This document shows, piece by piece, positions 43,419-52,285 of a stretch of 64,000 nt of DNA. A program made the translations under genes and the position numbers. Below the pieces are notes generated by a model, which was not told where the DNA came from, made no database searches, and worked only from the letters and a program-made list of their open reading frames with translations. The DNA is from Bradyrhizobium zhengyangense. Lineage in GTDB: Bacteria > Pseudomonadota > Alphaproteobacteria > Rhizobiales > Xanthobacteraceae. Where the stretch lies: assembly GCF_022012435.1 (NCBI RefSeq), contig NZ_JAKLUA010000003.1, positions 186,001 through 250,000 on the forward strand, in the 5' to 3' direction. The stretch's first letter is position 1. Every line of letters starts with the position of its first letter.

Positions 43419-44512
43419 TCCGCGCCTTCGATGCATTCTCACTGCCGGTGCTGCGCTGGCTCGATCCGGAGGACGCGCACCGCCTCGCCATCCAGGGCCT
43501 GCGCTTCCTGCCGCCGGTGAAGCCGCGCACCGACGATCCCAAGCTTGCGGTGCGCGCCTTCGGGCTCAACTTCCCGAACCCGATCGGCATGGCCGCGGGC
43601 TTCGACAAGAGCGCGGAGGTGCCCGACGCGTTGCTGCGGCTCGGCTTCGGCTTTGTCGAGATCGGCTCGGTGACGCCGAAACCGCAGGCGGGAAATCCGC
43701 GGCCGCGGCTGTTTCGGCTCGAGCGCGACGAGGCCGTCATCAACCGCATGGGCTTCAACAATGACGGCGCCGAAGCCGTGCTGCGCCGGCTCGCCGCGCG
43801 CGCGGCGAATGGCGGCATCGTCGGCGTCAATGTCGGTGCCAACAAGGACTCGCCCGATCGCGTCGCCGACTACGTCAAGCTGATCGAAACGTTTGCGCCG
43901 GTCGCCAGCTATTTCACCGTCAACGTCTCCTCGCCGAACACGCCGGGCCTGCGCAATCTGCAGGAGGGCGCGCTGCTCGACGATCTGCTCGGACGCGTGA
44001 TCGACGCGCGCGAGCGTGTCAGGCAGAAGGCAGGCGATACGCCGGTGCTGCTGAAGATCGCGCCGGATCTGAGCCTCGCCCAGCTCGACGACGTCGTCCA
44101 GGTCGCGCGCTCGCGCAAGGTCGATGGCATGATCGTGTCCAACACGACCATCGCGCGGCCGAGCACGCTGCGCGAGGAGATGCGGGCGAAGGAGCAGGGC
44201 GGCCTGTCCGGCCGGCCGCTGTTCCGCCTGTCGACGCGCATGGTCGCGGAGACCTATGTGCGCGTCGAGGGCGCATTCCCGCTGATCGGCGTCGGCGGGG
44301 TAGACTCCGGCGGTGCGGCGCTGACCAAGATCCGCGCCGGCGCGAGCCTGATCCAGCTCTATTCGTCGCTGGTCTACAAGGGCCTCGGCCTCGTCGACGA
44401 GATCAAGCGCGATCTCACCTCGACGCTGCTGCGCACGGGTCGGGACTCGCTCTCCGAAATTGTCGGCGCCGATGCGGCGACACTGACGGCGGAAGACTGG
44501 CCGGGGATCTAG
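43415..44512 (+). CDS. pyrD: Dihydroorotate dehydrogenase (quinone), class 2
   Basis: Membrane-associated flavoenzyme oxidising dihydroorotate to orotate with quinone as acceptor, fourth step of pyrimidine synthesis. The 365-residue product begins with the N-terminal membrane-binding helix (FDAFSLPVLRWLDPEDAHRL), typical of class 2 enzymes. Then follow FGLNFPNPIGMAAGFDKSAEV, GSVTPKPQAGNPRPRLFRL, and the catalytic serine region YFTVNVSSPNTPGLRNLQ. The FMN site is near GVGGVDSGGAALTKIRAGAS. GTG start overlaps the DUF952 stop. Confidence 0.96.
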   Translation: MIRAFDAFSLPVLRWLDPEDAHRLAIQGLRFLPPVKPRTDDPKLAVRAFGLNFPNPIGMAAGFDKSAEVPDALLRLGFGFVEIGSVTPKPQAGNPRPRLFRLERDEAVINRMGFNNDGAEAVLRRLAARAANGGIVGVNVGANKDSPDRVADYVKLIETFAPVASYFTVNVSSPNTPGLRNLQEGALLDDLLGRVIDARERVRQKAGDTPVLLKIAPDLSLAQLDDVVQVARSRKVDGMIVSNTTIARPSTLREEMRAKEQGGLSGRPLFRLSTRMVAETYVRVEGAFPLIGVGGVDSGGAALTKIRAGASLIQLYSSLVYKGLGLVDEIKRDLTSTLLRTGRDSLSEIVGADAATLTAEDWPGI

Positions 44513-44515
44513 CTT

Positions 44516-44692
44516 CTTCGCCTCTCCCCGCCTGCGGGGAGAGGCCGGATTGCATCGAAGATGCAATCCGGGTGAGGGGCACTCTCCGCGAATCCAACTC
44601 TCACCGCCCTTGCGGAGACTCCCCCTCATCCCGACCTTCTCAGAGCGAGCTCTGTTCGTCTCGTCCCCGCAAGCGGGGAGAAGGAGAAGAAA
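44516..44692. repeat. CTCTCCCC dispersed repeat, copy 2 (overlaps a gene end)
   Basis: Same block order as copy 1 (40052): CCTCTCCCCGC / GCGGGGAGAGG, then GGATTGCATC / GATGCAATCC, ending with CCCCGCAAGCGGGG (44667-44680). Its right part overlaps the last codons of the DinF-type exporter gene. The repeat runs between two convergent genes. Confidence 0.8.
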
Positions 44693-46004
44693 ACGTCGCC
44701 CGGTACAGCGCCGGATACCGCGCGCCCTGCAACCCTCCGCGCGCGACATAGAACGCGAGCAGCGCGCACCACAGTCCGGCATTGCCGAACGACTGCAGCG
44801 CCCACCACACGCCTAGGAAGATCGCGAGCGAAGCCAGCATCAGATTGCGCATCTCGCGCGCCCAGGTGGCACCGACATAGATGCCGTCGAAGCCGAACGC
44901 GAACACGCCGGGGATCGGCGCCAGCACGATGAACGGCAGGAACTCGCGCGCCGCGCGGCGGACATCCTCGCTCGCGGTCATGAAGTTGATGATACCAGGC
45001 CCGAACAGCGCGAACAGCACCGCGACGACCAGCGCGAAGCCGAGACCCCACAGCAGCACCAGCCGGGTCGAATCCGCAAAGCCCTTGGCATCGCGCGCGC
45101 CGAAAGTGCGGCCGCAGAGCTGCTGGGCGGCATTGGCGAGGCCGTCGAGGAAGAACGCGCTGACCAGCAGGAAATTGTTGAGCACGGAGTTCGCGGCCAG
45201 CGTCACGTCACCGGCGCGCGCGCCCTTGGCGGTGAAGAACAGGAATACGGTGATCAGCGCCGCAGTGCGGATCATGATGTCGGAATTGACCGCCAAGAGG
45301 CGCATCAGCTTGGCGCGGTCGAACAGCGTCGCGCGGGGCACGGCAAAGCCGCCATAGGCATAGCGCCGGCAGACGATGACGCCGAGGGCGAAGCCGATGC
45401 CCTCCGACAGCAGCGCGGCGATCGCCGCACCCGCGATGCCGGTGTCGTAGACCAGCACCAGCAGGATCGTCGCCGCCATGTTGATGAGGTTGATGACGAC
45501 CTGGACCGCGAGCGCCGGATTGGCGCGGGCCTGTCCGACCAGCCAGCCGAGGATGACGTAGTTGGCGAACGCGAAGGGCGACGACCAGATCCGGATCATG
45601 AAATAGGTTTTTGCGGCGTGCGTCACGCCCGCGCTGCCGCCCATCAGATCGAACAGCACGCCGGCCAGCGGCAGTTGCAGCACGATCAGCGCACCGCCGA
45701 TCAGGCCGGCGACGATGAAGCCGCGCACCAGGATCACGGTCTCTTCGCGCGTCTCGCCGGCGCCGAGCGCCTGCGCGGTGAAGGCGAGCGTGCTCATGCG
45801 CAGGAAGCCGAACAGCCAGAACAGGCAGTCGAAGATGACAGAGGCCATCGCGACACCGCCAAGCAGAGCGGCATCGTCGAGCCGGCCGATCGCAGTGGTC
45901 GAGACCACGCCGATCAGCGGCGTGGTGAGGTTTGCGACCATCGCGGGACCGGCGATGGCGAAGACCTGGCGGGAGCCGACCCTGGGATGGACGGGCGCGT
46001 GCAT
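44640..46004 (-). CDS. MATE family transporter, DinF type
   Basis: 454-residue inner-membrane exporter with about twelve hydrophobic segments in two halves. It starts RQVFAIAGPAMVANLTTPLIG, the typical first helix of DinF-like MATE proteins, with ANSVLNNFLLVSAFFLDGLANAAQQLCGR in the second half. The last about sixteen residues (SPSPRLRGRDEQSSL) are encoded by a dispersed repeat, so the natural C-terminus was probably replaced. Start lies one base after the stop of the MBL hydrolase gene (46008-46006), so the two form an operon. Substrate unknown. Confidence 0.9.
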   Translation of the reverse strand: MHAPVHPRVGSRQVFAIAGPAMVANLTTPLIGVVSTTAIGRLDDAALLGGVAMASVIFDCLFWLFGFLRMSTLAFTAQALGAGETREETVILVRGFIVAGLIGGALIVLQLPLAGVLFDLMGGSAGVTHAAKTYFMIRIWSSPFAFANYVILGWLVGQARANPALAVQVVINLINMAATILLVLVYDTGIAGAAIAALLSEGIGFALGVIVCRRYAYGGFAVPRATLFDRAKLMRLLAVNSDIMIRTAALITVFLFFTAKGARAGDVTLAANSVLNNFLLVSAFFLDGLANAAQQLCGRTFGARDAKGFADSTRLVLLWGLGFALVVAVLFALFGPGIINFMTASEDVRRAAREFLPFIVLAPIPGVFAFGFDGIYVGATWAREMRNLMLASLAIFLGVWWALQSFGNAGLWCALLAFYVARGGLQGARYPALYRATFSSPSPRLRGRDEQSSL

Positions 46005-46005
46005 G

Positions 46006-46740
46006 TCAGAACACCAGCACCATGCCGTCTTCGGCCGCCAGATGCTCGATCGCGTCGAGACGCGACAGCACGTCGTCGCTCATATGGGTGAGCACGAGAC
46101 GTTTGGCGCCAATGGTAGGAAGATGCTGTTCCAAGGTCTTCAGGCTGAGATGGTTCTTGACCACCTTCTCGTACATATAGGCCTCGGCGATGAAAAGGTC
46201 CGCGCCATGCGCCAGCGGAATGAGTGTATCAGTCCATTCGGTGTCGGCGCTGTAGGCGAGCGTGCGCCCCTCGGCCTCGACTCGGTAGGCGAGGAACGGC
46301 CCGCCGGATTCGCCGTGCACGACGGCGTAAGGCGTCACATTGACTGCGCCGAAGCTCTGGCTTTGTCCGGGGACGAGTTCGACCAGGTTCAGCTCGAAAC
46401 GGTGCTTGGTCTTGGAGGAGTGCTCGAACAGCACTTCCATCGCCTGGGCGAGCCGTGTCTCGATGCCTTGCGGGCCTGCGATCGTCAGCGGTCGTGTCCG
46501 CCGCGAGAATTGCGCGTCGAGCAGAAAGAACGGCAGCCCGGCAAAATGGTCGCCGTGGAAATGCGTGATGAGGATGAGGTCGATCTCGTTGCGCTCGATC
46601 TCGAGCCGCTTCAGCGCCGGCAAAGCCGACGCGCCGCAATCGATCAGGAAATTGGCTTCGCGCCCCGAGACGTGAAAGCAGGTGTTGAGCCTGCCACCGG
46701 AGCCGAAGGCGTCGCCGCAGCCGACAAAACGCAGTTGCAT
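46006..46740 (-). CDS. Metallo-beta-lactamase fold hydrolase, RNase Z-like
   Basis: 244 residues with the MBL zinc-site motif HFHGDH (residues 60-65, in ILITHFHGDHFAGL), a further histidine in VVHGESGG, the aspartate in LAYSADTEWTD, and His at VLTHMSDD. The overall layout is that of short RNase Z/ElaC-like or arylsulfatase-like MBL proteins, lacking the long exosite arm of tRNase Z. Cytoplasmic. It is first in a two-gene unit with the DinF-type exporter. Confidence 0.87.
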   Translation of the reverse strand: MQLRFVGCGDAFGSGGRLNTCFHVSGREANFLIDCGASALPALKRLEIERNEIDLILITHFHGDHFAGLPFFLLDAQFSRRTRPLTIAGPQGIETRLAQAMEVLFEHSSKTKHRFELNLVELVPGQSQSFGAVNVTPYAVVHGESGGPFLAYRVEAEGRTLAYSADTEWTDTLIPLAHGADLFIAEAYMYEKVVKNHLSLKTLEQHLPTIGAKRLVLTHMSDDVLSRLDAIEHLAAEDGMVLVF

Positions 46741-46765
46741 CGGCCGCTAGCCTCCTGAGCCAGAC

Positions 46766-47068
46766 TTAGCGTCGCGGTGAACCGAAGATGCGCGACAGCA
46801 GCCAGATCGGGATCACGATGACGGCGCCGAGCAGGAAGTAGCGCCACAGCCAGTTCACGGCATCGAAGCCGAGATCCCAGATGCGCTGGAACAGCAGGCG
46901 AATGCTGATGAGGATGTTCCACGGATCGAAGCCGATCGCCGCCAGCACGACGCCAACCAGGATCGAGAGCAGCACCAGGCGAAACGCGACCGCCAGCGGC
47001 GAGCCGCCGAGAAAGCGGTGCAGGCCATCGCTGTGGCCCGCCGGCAAATCTCTGACGTCTTGGACCAT
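46766..47068 (-). CDS. DUF6460 family small membrane protein
   Basis: 100 residues: an N-terminal polar part, a hydrophobic helix (about 27-47, VAFRLVLLSILVGVVLAAIGF), an amphipathic linker, and a second membrane helix (about 74-93, YFLLGAVIVIPIWLLSRIF). The DPWNILISIRLLFQRIWDLGFDA stretch is the recognisable core of this alphaproteobacterial family of unknown role. The gene sits 25 bases upstream of the MBL hydrolase gene and may lead that operon. Confidence 0.78.
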   Translation of the reverse strand: MVQDVRDLPAGHSDGLHRFLGGSPLAVAFRLVLLSILVGVVLAAIGFDPWNILISIRLLFQRIWDLGFDAVNWLWRYFLLGAVIVIPIWLLSRIFGSPRR

Positions 47069-47140
47069 CTCAAACTCCTCGTGGGGATTCGCCCCGATTA
47101 TAGGTCACGGCGGGGGACATGGGGAACCCGCAATGGGCCG

Positions 47141-48829
47141 TCAATGACCGTCGGCGGACGCCGCAACCTTAATTGTTGGTAGGGATTCGTCCGCTTTCAG
47201 CATTTTTTCCAGCGTCTCCAGCCGGTCGGCCTCCCGCGGCGGCTTGTCCCAGCGCAGGCGGCTGATGCGGGGAAAACGCATGGCGACGCCGGATTTGTGC
47301 CGCGGCGAGCGCTGCAGGCCCTCGAACGCGACCTCCAGCACCAGCCCCTTGTCCGCTTCGTGCACGACATGACGGACGGGGCCGAATTTTTCCGTGGTGT
47401 TGCGGCGGACGAAGCGGTCGATCTGCAGCAGCTCCTCGTCGGTGAAGCCGAAATAGGCTTTGCCGACCGGCACCAGCTCGTCGCCATTCTCGCTCTCGGT
47501 CCAGACGCCGAAGGTGTAGTCGGAGTAGTAGGACGAGCGCTTGCCGTGGCCGCGCTGCGCATACATCAGCACCGCGTCGATGATGTGCGGATCGCGCTTC
47601 CACTTCCACCACTGGCCTTTCGGCCGTCCCGGCAGATAGGGCGCATCGCGCCGCTTCAGCATCACGCCCTCGACGGCGTCGGCATCCTCGCCCGCGCCGG
47701 CGCTCGCGGGATCGGCGCGGGCAGCAGTGAGCGCGTCCCAGCTTGCGAAGGGGACGGTGGGTGAGAGATCGATGCGCGGGTCGCCAAGCTTTGCGATGAA
47801 GGTCTCCAGCCGCTCGCGCCGGTCAGCAAACGGCAGCTCGCGCAGATCGTTCTCGTCGTCGCCGAGCAGATCATAGGCGCGCAGATGGATCGGAAATTCC
47901 TTGATCAGCTTTGGCGAGACGATCTTGCGGTTGAGCCGCTGTTGCAGAACGTTAAAGCTCTGCACGCGCCCTTCGCGCAGGATCAGCAGCTCGCCATCGA
48001 TTGCGCCCGGCAGGCGCAGCGACGGCACCAGATCCGGAAAGCTGCCGGTGATGTCTTCGCCGGTACGCGAATAGAGCCGCGCAGTGATGTGCCCATGGTC
48101 GTCGCGGCCGGCGACCGCCTGCACGCGGATGCCGTCCCATTTCCATTCGGCGATGTAGTCGGCGGGATCGAGGCTCGCGAAATCACTGTCCTCGATCGCA
48201 TGCGCGAGCATGACCGGGCGGAACGGCGCGGGGTCGCGATTGACAGGCTTTTCCGCGCGGCCTTCCAGCCAGGCGAACAGATCGAGATAGGGTGGCGCGA
48301 GGCCCGGCCAGATCAGCTCGACCTCATGCGGATCCTTGCCGCCGAGCGCGGCGGCCGCGGTCTTGGCCAGACGCGCGGAAATGCCAATGCGCATGGCGCC
48401 AGTGACGAGTTTCAACAGCGCCCAGCGGCCGGTCTCATCCAGCTCGTCGAGCCAGCGCTCGAGCTGCTTCGGCAGCTCGCTCTTGCCGAGCGTGCGGAGC
48501 GTGGTGACGACCTCGGTGAGGGTAGGGGGAGGCGGGTTGTTGTGGGCCGCCATCGAGGCCTTCGGCCACATCAGCGCCACCGTCTCGGAGAGATCTCCGA
48601 CATAGTCGTAGGACAGCCCGAACAGCACCTCATCGGTGCGCGCGGCAATGAGGTCGCGGATCAGCGCGGGCTTGGCGTGCTTGAAGCTGAGCGCGCCGGT
48701 GAGTGCGGCCAGCGCGTAGCCGCGGTCGGGATCGCCGACCTCGCGGAAATAGCCTTGCAGCAGCCGCAGCTTGTTGTTGCGGCCGGGCTCGTAGGCGAGG
48801 CGGTCGAGCAACTCGGCGAAGCGGTTCAT
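47141..48829 (-). CDS. Cisplatin damage response ATP-dependent DNA ligase
   Basis: 562-residue ATP-dependent DNA ligase of the bacterial type that travels with an Lhr-like helicase. Domains: N-terminal helical DNA-binding region (1-200), nucleotidyltransferase core with nucleophile Lys230 in AEWKWDGIR, motif III region GAIDGELLILREG, VEGVMLKRRDAPY (motif IV), and the C-terminal OB fold. The ATG at 48829 overlaps the exonuclease stop (ATGA), giving a coupled exo-lig operon. It probably seals nicks in an alternative repair pathway, separate from the NAD-dependent replicative ligase. Confidence 0.93.
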   Translation of the reverse strand: MNRFAELLDRLAYEPGRNNKLRLLQGYFREVGDPDRGYALAALTGALSFKHAKPALIRDLIAARTDEVLFGLSYDYVGDLSETVALMWPKASMAAHNNPPPPTLTEVVTTLRTLGKSELPKQLERWLDELDETGRWALLKLVTGAMRIGISARLAKTAAAALGGKDPHEVELIWPGLAPPYLDLFAWLEGRAEKPVNRDPAPFRPVMLAHAIEDSDFASLDPADYIAEWKWDGIRVQAVAGRDDHGHITARLYSRTGEDITGSFPDLVPSLRLPGAIDGELLILREGRVQSFNVLQQRLNRKIVSPKLIKEFPIHLRAYDLLGDDENDLRELPFADRRERLETFIAKLGDPRIDLSPTVPFASWDALTAARADPASAGAGEDADAVEGVMLKRRDAPYLPGRPKGQWWKWKRDPHIIDAVLMYAQRGHGKRSSYYSDYTFGVWTESENGDELVPVGKAYFGFTDEELLQIDRFVRRNTTEKFGPVRHVVHEADKGLVLEVAFEGLQRSPRHKSGVAMRFPRISRLRWDKPPREADRLETLEKMLKADESLPTIKVAASADGH

Positions 48830-49863
48830 GCCTCGCCCTCGCCTGGAGCTGGCGGCTCGCTCTCCTCTTCCTCGCCATAGCCGACGAGGTCGAGCGGCCG
48901 CGCGCGCAGGCCTTGAGTCTTGCACCAGTGCACCAGCGCATCTTCCTGACCGTGGGTGACCCAGATCTCGCCGGCGCCGGTCGCCGCGATGGTCGCGGTG
49001 AGGCCGGCCCAATCGGCATGATCGGAGATCACCAGCGGCAGTTCGACACCGCCCTGCCGCGCGCGGGCGCGCACGCGCATCCAGCCCGAGGCGAAGGCAG
49101 TGACGGGGTCGGGGAAGCGCCGGGCCCAGATATCCGACGTCGCCGACGGCGGAGCCAGCGTGATGGTGCCGGCGAGTGCCGCCTTCTTCATGCCCATCAC
49201 CGGCCGCAGCTCGCCGAGATCGATGCCGCGGCTCTGATAGTACTCGGTGATCTTCTCCATCGCCCCATGCAGATAGATCGGCGCGTCATAGCCGGCCTTG
49301 CGCAGCAGTGCGATCACGCGCTGGGCCTTGCCGAGCGAATAGGCGCCGACGAGATGCGCGCGCTCGGGAAACAGCGCGACGGAGGCCAGCAGCTTTTTCA
49401 CCTCGTCGCTCGCATCGCCATGGCGAAACACCGGCAGCCCAAAGGTGGCCTCGGTGATGAAGACGTCGCAGGGCACCAGCTCGAACGGGACGCAGGTGGG
49501 GTCCGGCGCATCCTTGTAGTCGCCTGATGCGACGATGCAGGTGTCCTTGCAGGTGACCGCGATCTGCGCCGAACCGAGCACATGGCCGGCCGGGTGAAAC
49601 TTGACCTTGACCTCGCCGAGCCGGATCTCTTCGCCATAGCTGATGACCTGCGTCGATCCGGCAAAATTCTCGCCATAGCGCAGCCGCATCATGTCGAGCG
49701 TTTCCTGCGTCGCCAGCACGGCGCCATGACCGGCGCGAGCGTGGTCGGAATGGCCGTGGGTGATCAAGGCACGCTCGACCGGGCGGACGGGGTCGATATG
49801 GAAGCCGCCGGGCTTGCAGCACAGGCCGTCAGCAGTTGGCAGCAGGATGTCTTGCGGGCGCAT
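48826..49863 (-). CDS. Ligase-associated MBL-fold DNA exonuclease
   Basis: 345-residue metallo-beta-lactamase nuclease of the beta-CASP-like group found beside these ligases. It carries the zinc motif HGHSDH in ALITHGHSDHARAG, His/Asp at HPAGHVLGSAQI and IVASGDYKD, and C-terminal SDHADWAGL with WVTHGQEDALV. Homologues in the Pseudomonas cluster act as DNA exonucleases. Start is the ATG at 49863, 53 bases from a divergent methyltransferase gene. Its stop overlaps the ligase start, so both proteins are made together. Confidence 0.92.
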   Translation of the reverse strand: MRPQDILLPTADGLCCKPGGFHIDPVRPVERALITHGHSDHARAGHGAVLATQETLDMMRLRYGENFAGSTQVISYGEEIRLGEVKVKFHPAGHVLGSAQIAVTCKDTCIVASGDYKDAPDPTCVPFELVPCDVFITEATFGLPVFRHGDASDEVKKLLASVALFPERAHLVGAYSLGKAQRVIALLRKAGYDAPIYLHGAMEKITEYYQSRGIDLGELRPVMGMKKAALAGTITLAPPSATSDIWARRFPDPVTAFASGWMRVRARARQGGVELPLVISDHADWAGLTATIAATGAGEIWVTHGQEDALVHWCKTQGLRARPLDLVGYGEEEESEPPAPGEGEA

Positions 49864-49916
49864 GCCCTGCTATATAGGTCGCTCGACCGCATCTTCGAGT
49901 CACCACCTGGTTCCCA

Positions 49917-50843
49917 ATGCCGCTCCGCCTGTTCCTGACCTCCGGCGATCTCATGGCCGACCGCCGTTTCGAGTTCGCGCGCGACCTCCAGCTCAAGGGC
50001 GATCTGCCCGCCGCCGCCGACCTCCTGGAGCAGGCGATCGAGCTCGCGCCAAATTTCACCTCGGCCTGGTTCACGCTCGGCGAGATCCGCCAGCAGCTCG
50101 GCGAGCGCGACAAGGCGATCGCGGCGTTCCGAGAAGCGCGGCGATCCGACCCCGAGGATCAGCACGGCGCCGGCCTGCATTTGATGCGGCTCGGTGACGC
50201 CGAGATGGCGGAGATGCCCAAGGCCTATGTGCAGGCGCTGTTCGATCAATACGCGCCGCGCTTCGAGCACGCGCTGATCAACGATCTCGGCTATCGCGCC
50301 CCTAGCGTGATCTTCAAGGCCGTGCTGGCCGCGCGCGTCGCTGCCAAGAAGCCTGCCTTCTTCAAGCGCACCATCGATCTCGGCTGCGGCACTGGCCTTG
50401 CGGCGGCGGCTTTTGCAAAACAGGTCGACCATTTCATCGGCATCGATCTGTCATCAGGCATGATCAAGGAGGCGCGCGCCACCGGGCTCTATGCCGAGCT
50501 CGAGGTCGCCGACATGATCGAGGGCCTGCGCACCAAGCCCGACGGAAGCGCGAACCTCGTCGTTGCCGCGGATGCGTTCGTCTATCTCTCCGATCTCGCG
50601 CCTGTGCTCACCGAGGCCAAGCGCGTGCTCGTCTCCGGCGGCGTGCTCGCCTTCACGCTGGAGACGCATGACGGCGATGGCATCGTGCTCGGCGAAGGCC
50701 TGCGCTATGCCCATTCGGCGGAATATGCGCGGGGTGCGATTGCGAAGGCCGGGCTGAAGCTGCTCACGCTGGAGCCGTGCTCGCCGCGCAACGAGAACAA
50801 CGAGCCGGTGCGCGGCCTCGTCATCGTCGCCGAGAAAACTTGA
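49917..50843 (+). CDS. TPR-containing SAM-dependent methyltransferase
   Basis: 308 residues: two tetratricopeptide-like repeats (about 18-85, FEFARDLQLKGDLPAAADLLEQA; AWFTLGEIRQQLGERDKAIAAFREA) followed by a class I methyltransferase domain (about 150-300) with the AdoMet motif TIDLGCGTGLAAAAFA and the acidic residue at GIDLSSGM. The repeats could dock a protein or RNA target. It lies between the two arms of the Lhr/ligase repair set and is divergent from the exonuclease gene, but whether it belongs to that pathway is unclear. Confidence 0.86.
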   Translation: MPLRLFLTSGDLMADRRFEFARDLQLKGDLPAAADLLEQAIELAPNFTSAWFTLGEIRQQLGERDKAIAAFREARRSDPEDQHGAGLHLMRLGDAEMAEMPKAYVQALFDQYAPRFEHALINDLGYRAPSVIFKAVLAARVAAKKPAFFKRTIDLGCGTGLAAAAFAKQVDHFIGIDLSSGMIKEARATGLYAELEVADMIEGLRTKPDGSANLVVAADAFVYLSDLAPVLTEAKRVLVSGGVLAFTLETHDGDGIVLGEGLRYAHSAEYARGAIAKAGLKLLTLEPCSPRNENNEPVRGLVIVAEKT

Positions 50844-50962
50844 GTCTAGGCGCTAAGTACCCGGCAATTTAAGCGTCATTGCGTCGCAAACCGACGACTT
50901 CCTGCTTGCGAGCTGCGCTGCGTTCCCAGCACAATGCGCGCACCAGGGAGAGAGACAAAACA

Positions 50963-52192
50963 ATGACCAAGAATCCATCGCGCCGTGATGTCAGCGCCGC
51001 CGCATTCGCCACCATCGCCGCATCCGTTCTGCCGGCGCCTTACGTCTGGGCCGCGGAGAAGAAATACGATTCCGGCGCCAGCGACACCGAGATCAAGATC
51101 GGGCAGACCGTGCCGCATTCCGGCCCCGGCTCGCTCTACGGCGTGCTCGGGCGCGTCGGCGAGGCCTATTTCCAGATGCTCAACGAAGGCGGCGGCATCA
51201 ACGGACGCAAGGTCAACTTCCTCACGCTCGACGACGCCTACAGCGCGCCGAAATGCGTCGAGGCGACGCGGCGCCTGGTCGAGCAGGAGGAGGTGCTGGC
51301 GCTCTACGGCTCGCTCGGCACAGCGCCGCAGACCGCCGTGCACAAATATCTGAACTCCAAGGGCGTGCCGCAGCTGCTGCTCAACACCGGCGCCTCGAAG
51401 TGGAATAACCCGAAAGAGTTCAAATGGACGATGGCGGGCCTGCCGCTGTATCCGACCGAAGCGCGCATCCTGGCGCGGCATGTCGTTGGCGTGAAGCCGA
51501 ATGCCAAGATCGGCATCCTCTACCAGAACGACGATTTCGGCCGCGACTTCCTTGGGCCCTTCAAGAAGGTGCTGGCCGATGCCGGCGGCACTGCCCAGGT
51601 GATCATGGAGCAGACCTACGACCTCACCGATCCGACGGTCGATTCCCAGCTGATCAATCTCTCCAAATCGGGCGCTGACGTTTTCTACAACATCTCCACC
51701 GGCAAGGCGTCGTCGCAGTCGATCCGGAAAGTGGCCGAGCTCGGCTGGAAGCCGCTGCAGCTGCTCTCGGCCGGCTCGACCGGCAAATCCATCCTCAGCG
51801 CTGCCGGCTTCGAAAATGCCAAGGACATCGTCTCGATCAGCTATGCAAAGGATGCCGGGCCCGGCCGTTGGGAAAAGGATGCGGGCCCCATGGCGTTCGA
51901 GGAGCTGCGCAAGAAATATCTGCCGAATATCGCGCCCGACAACACCATCGCCTATGCCGGCTACGGCCAGGCCGTCACCATGGGCGAGATCCTGCGCCGC
52001 TGCGGCGATGAGCTGACGCGGGCCAACGTGCTGAAGCAGGCATCGAACCTCAACGGCTTCCACTCGCCCTTCTTCCTCGACGGCGTCACTTACAGCTACA
52101 CGCCCGACGACTACACGCCGATGAAGACGCTGTTCATCCAGGTCTTCAACGGCAAGGACTGGGAGGTCTCGGACAAGCCGGTGGTGGAGTAG
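50963..52192 (+). CDS. Branched-chain-amino-acid-type ABC substrate-binding protein (orphan)
   Basis: 409-residue periplasmic binding protein with a signal peptide starting SRRDVSAAAF (twin-arginine-like) and ending about AWA near residue 29. The mature part is the LivK-type fold: IKIGQTVPHSGPGSLYG, YFQMLNEGGGINGRKVNFLTLDD, VLALYGSLGTAPQTAV, IGILYQNDDFGRD, and IAYAGYGQAVT. Likely ligands are branched-chain or aromatic amino acids or aromatic acids. No permease or ATPase gene is nearby. The ATG at 50963 has GGGAGAGAGA upstream. Confidence 0.88.
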   Translation: MTKNPSRRDVSAAAFATIAASVLPAPYVWAAEKKYDSGASDTEIKIGQTVPHSGPGSLYGVLGRVGEAYFQMLNEGGGINGRKVNFLTLDDAYSAPKCVEATRRLVEQEEVLALYGSLGTAPQTAVHKYLNSKGVPQLLLNTGASKWNNPKEFKWTMAGLPLYPTEARILARHVVGVKPNAKIGILYQNDDFGRDFLGPFKKVLADAGGTAQVIMEQTYDLTDPTVDSQLINLSKSGADVFYNISTGKASSQSIRKVAELGWKPLQLLSAGSTGKSILSAAGFENAKDIVSISYAKDAGPGRWEKDAGPMAFEELRKKYLPNIAPDNTIAYAGYGQAVTMGEILRRCGDELTRANVLKQASNLNGFHSPFFLDGVTYSYTPDDYTPMKTLFIQVFNGKDWEVSDKPVVE

Positions 52193-52207
52193 GCGCTCCT
52201 CTCTCTT

Positions 52208-52240
52208 CCCTCTCCCCGCCGGCGGGGAGAGGGAAGGAAG
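52208..52240. repeat. Short copy of the CTCTCCCC repeat
   Basis: CCCTCTCCCCGCC and GGCGGGGAGAGGG form a near-perfect hairpin in the 93-base gap between the binding-protein gene and the helicase gene. It could terminate the former. Same core as copies at 40052 and 44516. Confidence 0.65.
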
Positions 52241-52285
52241 TCCCACCCCTCGACGAACCCTGTCCCACGGCTTACCTCTTACGCC

